Shown here: piece after piece, positions 63,379 through 64,000 of the stretch | Position numbering within the stretch: position 1 is the first letter of the stretch | How the letters are laid out: each line of letters starts with the position of its first letter | Source: Hahella sp. CCB-MM4 | Lineage (GTDB): Bacteria > Pseudomonadota > Gammaproteobacteria > Pseudomonadales > Oleiphilaceae | Reading direction: 5' to 3' | NCBI RefSeq assembly: GCF_002260525.1 | Contig: NZ_MRYI01000001.1 | Span: 434,001-498,000, forward strand | DNA length: 64,000 nucleotides | The notes under the pieces: generated by a model | The model's input: only the letters and a program-made list of their open reading frames with translations | Databases searched by the model: none | What the model was told of the DNA's origin: nothing | Translations under genes and position numbers: made by a program

Positions 63379-64000
63379 ATGTTTTTCACACGGATTATGC
63401 CCAAGATCTGCCCTAGGGTGTTTGCGGCCCTGATGGCACTCGGAGTCAGTTATTCAGTATCAGCAGACACCTTTTACCCTCCCTATCAGGCCAAATCGGC
63501 CACTGACAGCCATCGATTCGATGAGCTTTACTACATTCAGCCACACAACACCTTTGAACATGGCAACAACCTGACCGGTTGGCTTGATCAAGGGTACAGA
63601 ACACTTGAACTGGATATTATTGATCGCGGTGACTGGGAGAGCTGGGACAAAGGTCCTTACGTTTCACACGAAGCTTCTCCGCAGAACCAGAATTGCAGTG
63701 CGGCACAGAACGATCAGTTAGGTCACTGCCTTGACGATATTGTCAGTTGGATGAATTCACACACCAACGCCCAACCTCTGGTGTTGTTTGTCGACATGAA
63801 AGCCAGTTGGGATCCTCTCAATGCCTGGTATGCCTCCGAGGTCGAGCAACTTGACGAGTATATTTCGAACTACCTCACCAGCCGGCTCGGTGCACGCTTT
63901 TACAAATACCAGGATCTGATCAATCATCTGAACCCACATTTCCAGTCCAACTACAGAAACACCCTGAAAAACGTTGGCTGGCCGACCGTTTCAGAGCTTA
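63379..64000 (+). CDS. PI-PLC-like secreted phosphodiesterase, cut by window end
   Basis: A gene open to the window edge, ~207 codons visible. The signal peptide ends VSAD (about residue 30). The mature part reads ELYYIQPHNTFEHG, the first catalytic His region of phosphatidylinositol-specific phospholipase C X domains, then TLELDIIDRGDW and a second His in KGPYVSHEASP. LVLFVDMKASWD follows. The Ca2+-dependent phosphoinositide PLC-like bacterial group fits best. It would cleave a phospholipid head group outside the cell or in the periplasm. GAGGTAG before the ATG supports the start. The rest of the gene is not in this window. Confidence 0.8.
   Translation, partial: MFFTRIMPKICPRVFAALMALGVSYSVSADTFYPPYQAKSATDSHRFDELYYIQPHNTFEHGNNLTGWLDQGYRTLELDIIDRGDWESWDKGPYVSHEASPQNQNCSAAQNDQLGHCLDDIVSWMNSHTNAQPLVLFVDMKASWDPLNAWYASEVEQLDEYISNYLTSRLGARFYKYQDLINHLNPHFQSNYRNTLKNVGWPTVSEL

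Overview
The window reads as chromosomal DNA of a free-living, probably marine, Gram-negative gammaproteobacterium of intermediate G+C. This rests on gene content: an RND efflux pump, a LamB/ScrY-type porin, a Vibrio-type M9 collagenase, a 3-hydroxybutyrate oligomer hydrolase, a DUF3369-EAL regulator and a cluster of secreted hydrolases. The genus cannot be fixed from the sequence alone. I saw no rRNA, tRNA, CRISPR array, prophage or intact insertion sequence.

Layout, left to right. 0.1-2.9 kb: a truncated alanine-dehydrogenase N-terminal domain downstream of a long protein whose C-terminal half resembles cyanobacterial acyl-ACP reductase, including the active-site Cys and the GxTGxIGS nucleotide motif. 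3.5-10.8 kb: an esterase, then a translationally coupled TetR / membrane-fusion protein / RND pump operon, then an SDR enzyme. 10.8-15.4 kb: a spondin-domain protein, a coupled DUF2157-DUF4401-GDYXXLXY operon and a BPSS1780-like membrane protein. 15.6-22.5 kb: a tightly overlapping minus-strand operon RDD-SpoIIM-DUF4129-DUF4350-MoxR-DUF58. 22.7-35.2 kb: ChaC and GNAT enzymes, a porin with a LacI regulator and a clear operator over its promoter, collagenase, paired YdcZ transporters, LysR, GST, two SBP3-like periplasmic proteins and a c-type cytochrome.

35.2-43.9 kb is the most accessory-looking part. It starts with a cluster of REP-like repeats and hairpins. Then comes an Rhs toxin locus broken into separate genes that each carry their own export signal: two tandem DUF6531 paralogues plus a remnant of a third, a YD-repeat protein ending in a golvesin-like domain, a small Rhs-core/toxin protein, and a putative zinc-ribbon immunity protein. 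A 22-bp perfect inverted repeat and an AT-rich orphan gene lie on the other side.

43.9-64 kb: a VOC protein, a histidine kinase with a DUF3369/degenerate-GGDEF/EAL partner, a PHB-oligomer hydrolase, a nitronate monooxygenase, and a CHASE2 adenylate/guanylate cyclase. The cyclase is divergent from an operon encoding a Slam-like TPR/beta-barrel outer-membrane protein, a FecR-domain protein with a TbpB-like C-terminal beta domain, a cyclic-nucleotide-binding protein and a membrane-anchored helical protein. The window ends with AT-richer small genes, a pectin-acetylesterase-like lipoprotein and a PI-PLC-like gene cut by the window edge.

The strongest candidates for something undescribed are the split, multiply exported Rhs locus, the cyclase / Slam-like / FecR-client / CNB module, and the N-terminally extended acyl-ACP-reductase-like protein. 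A recurring oddity is short, imperfect tandem repeats in the leaders and tails of many genes.
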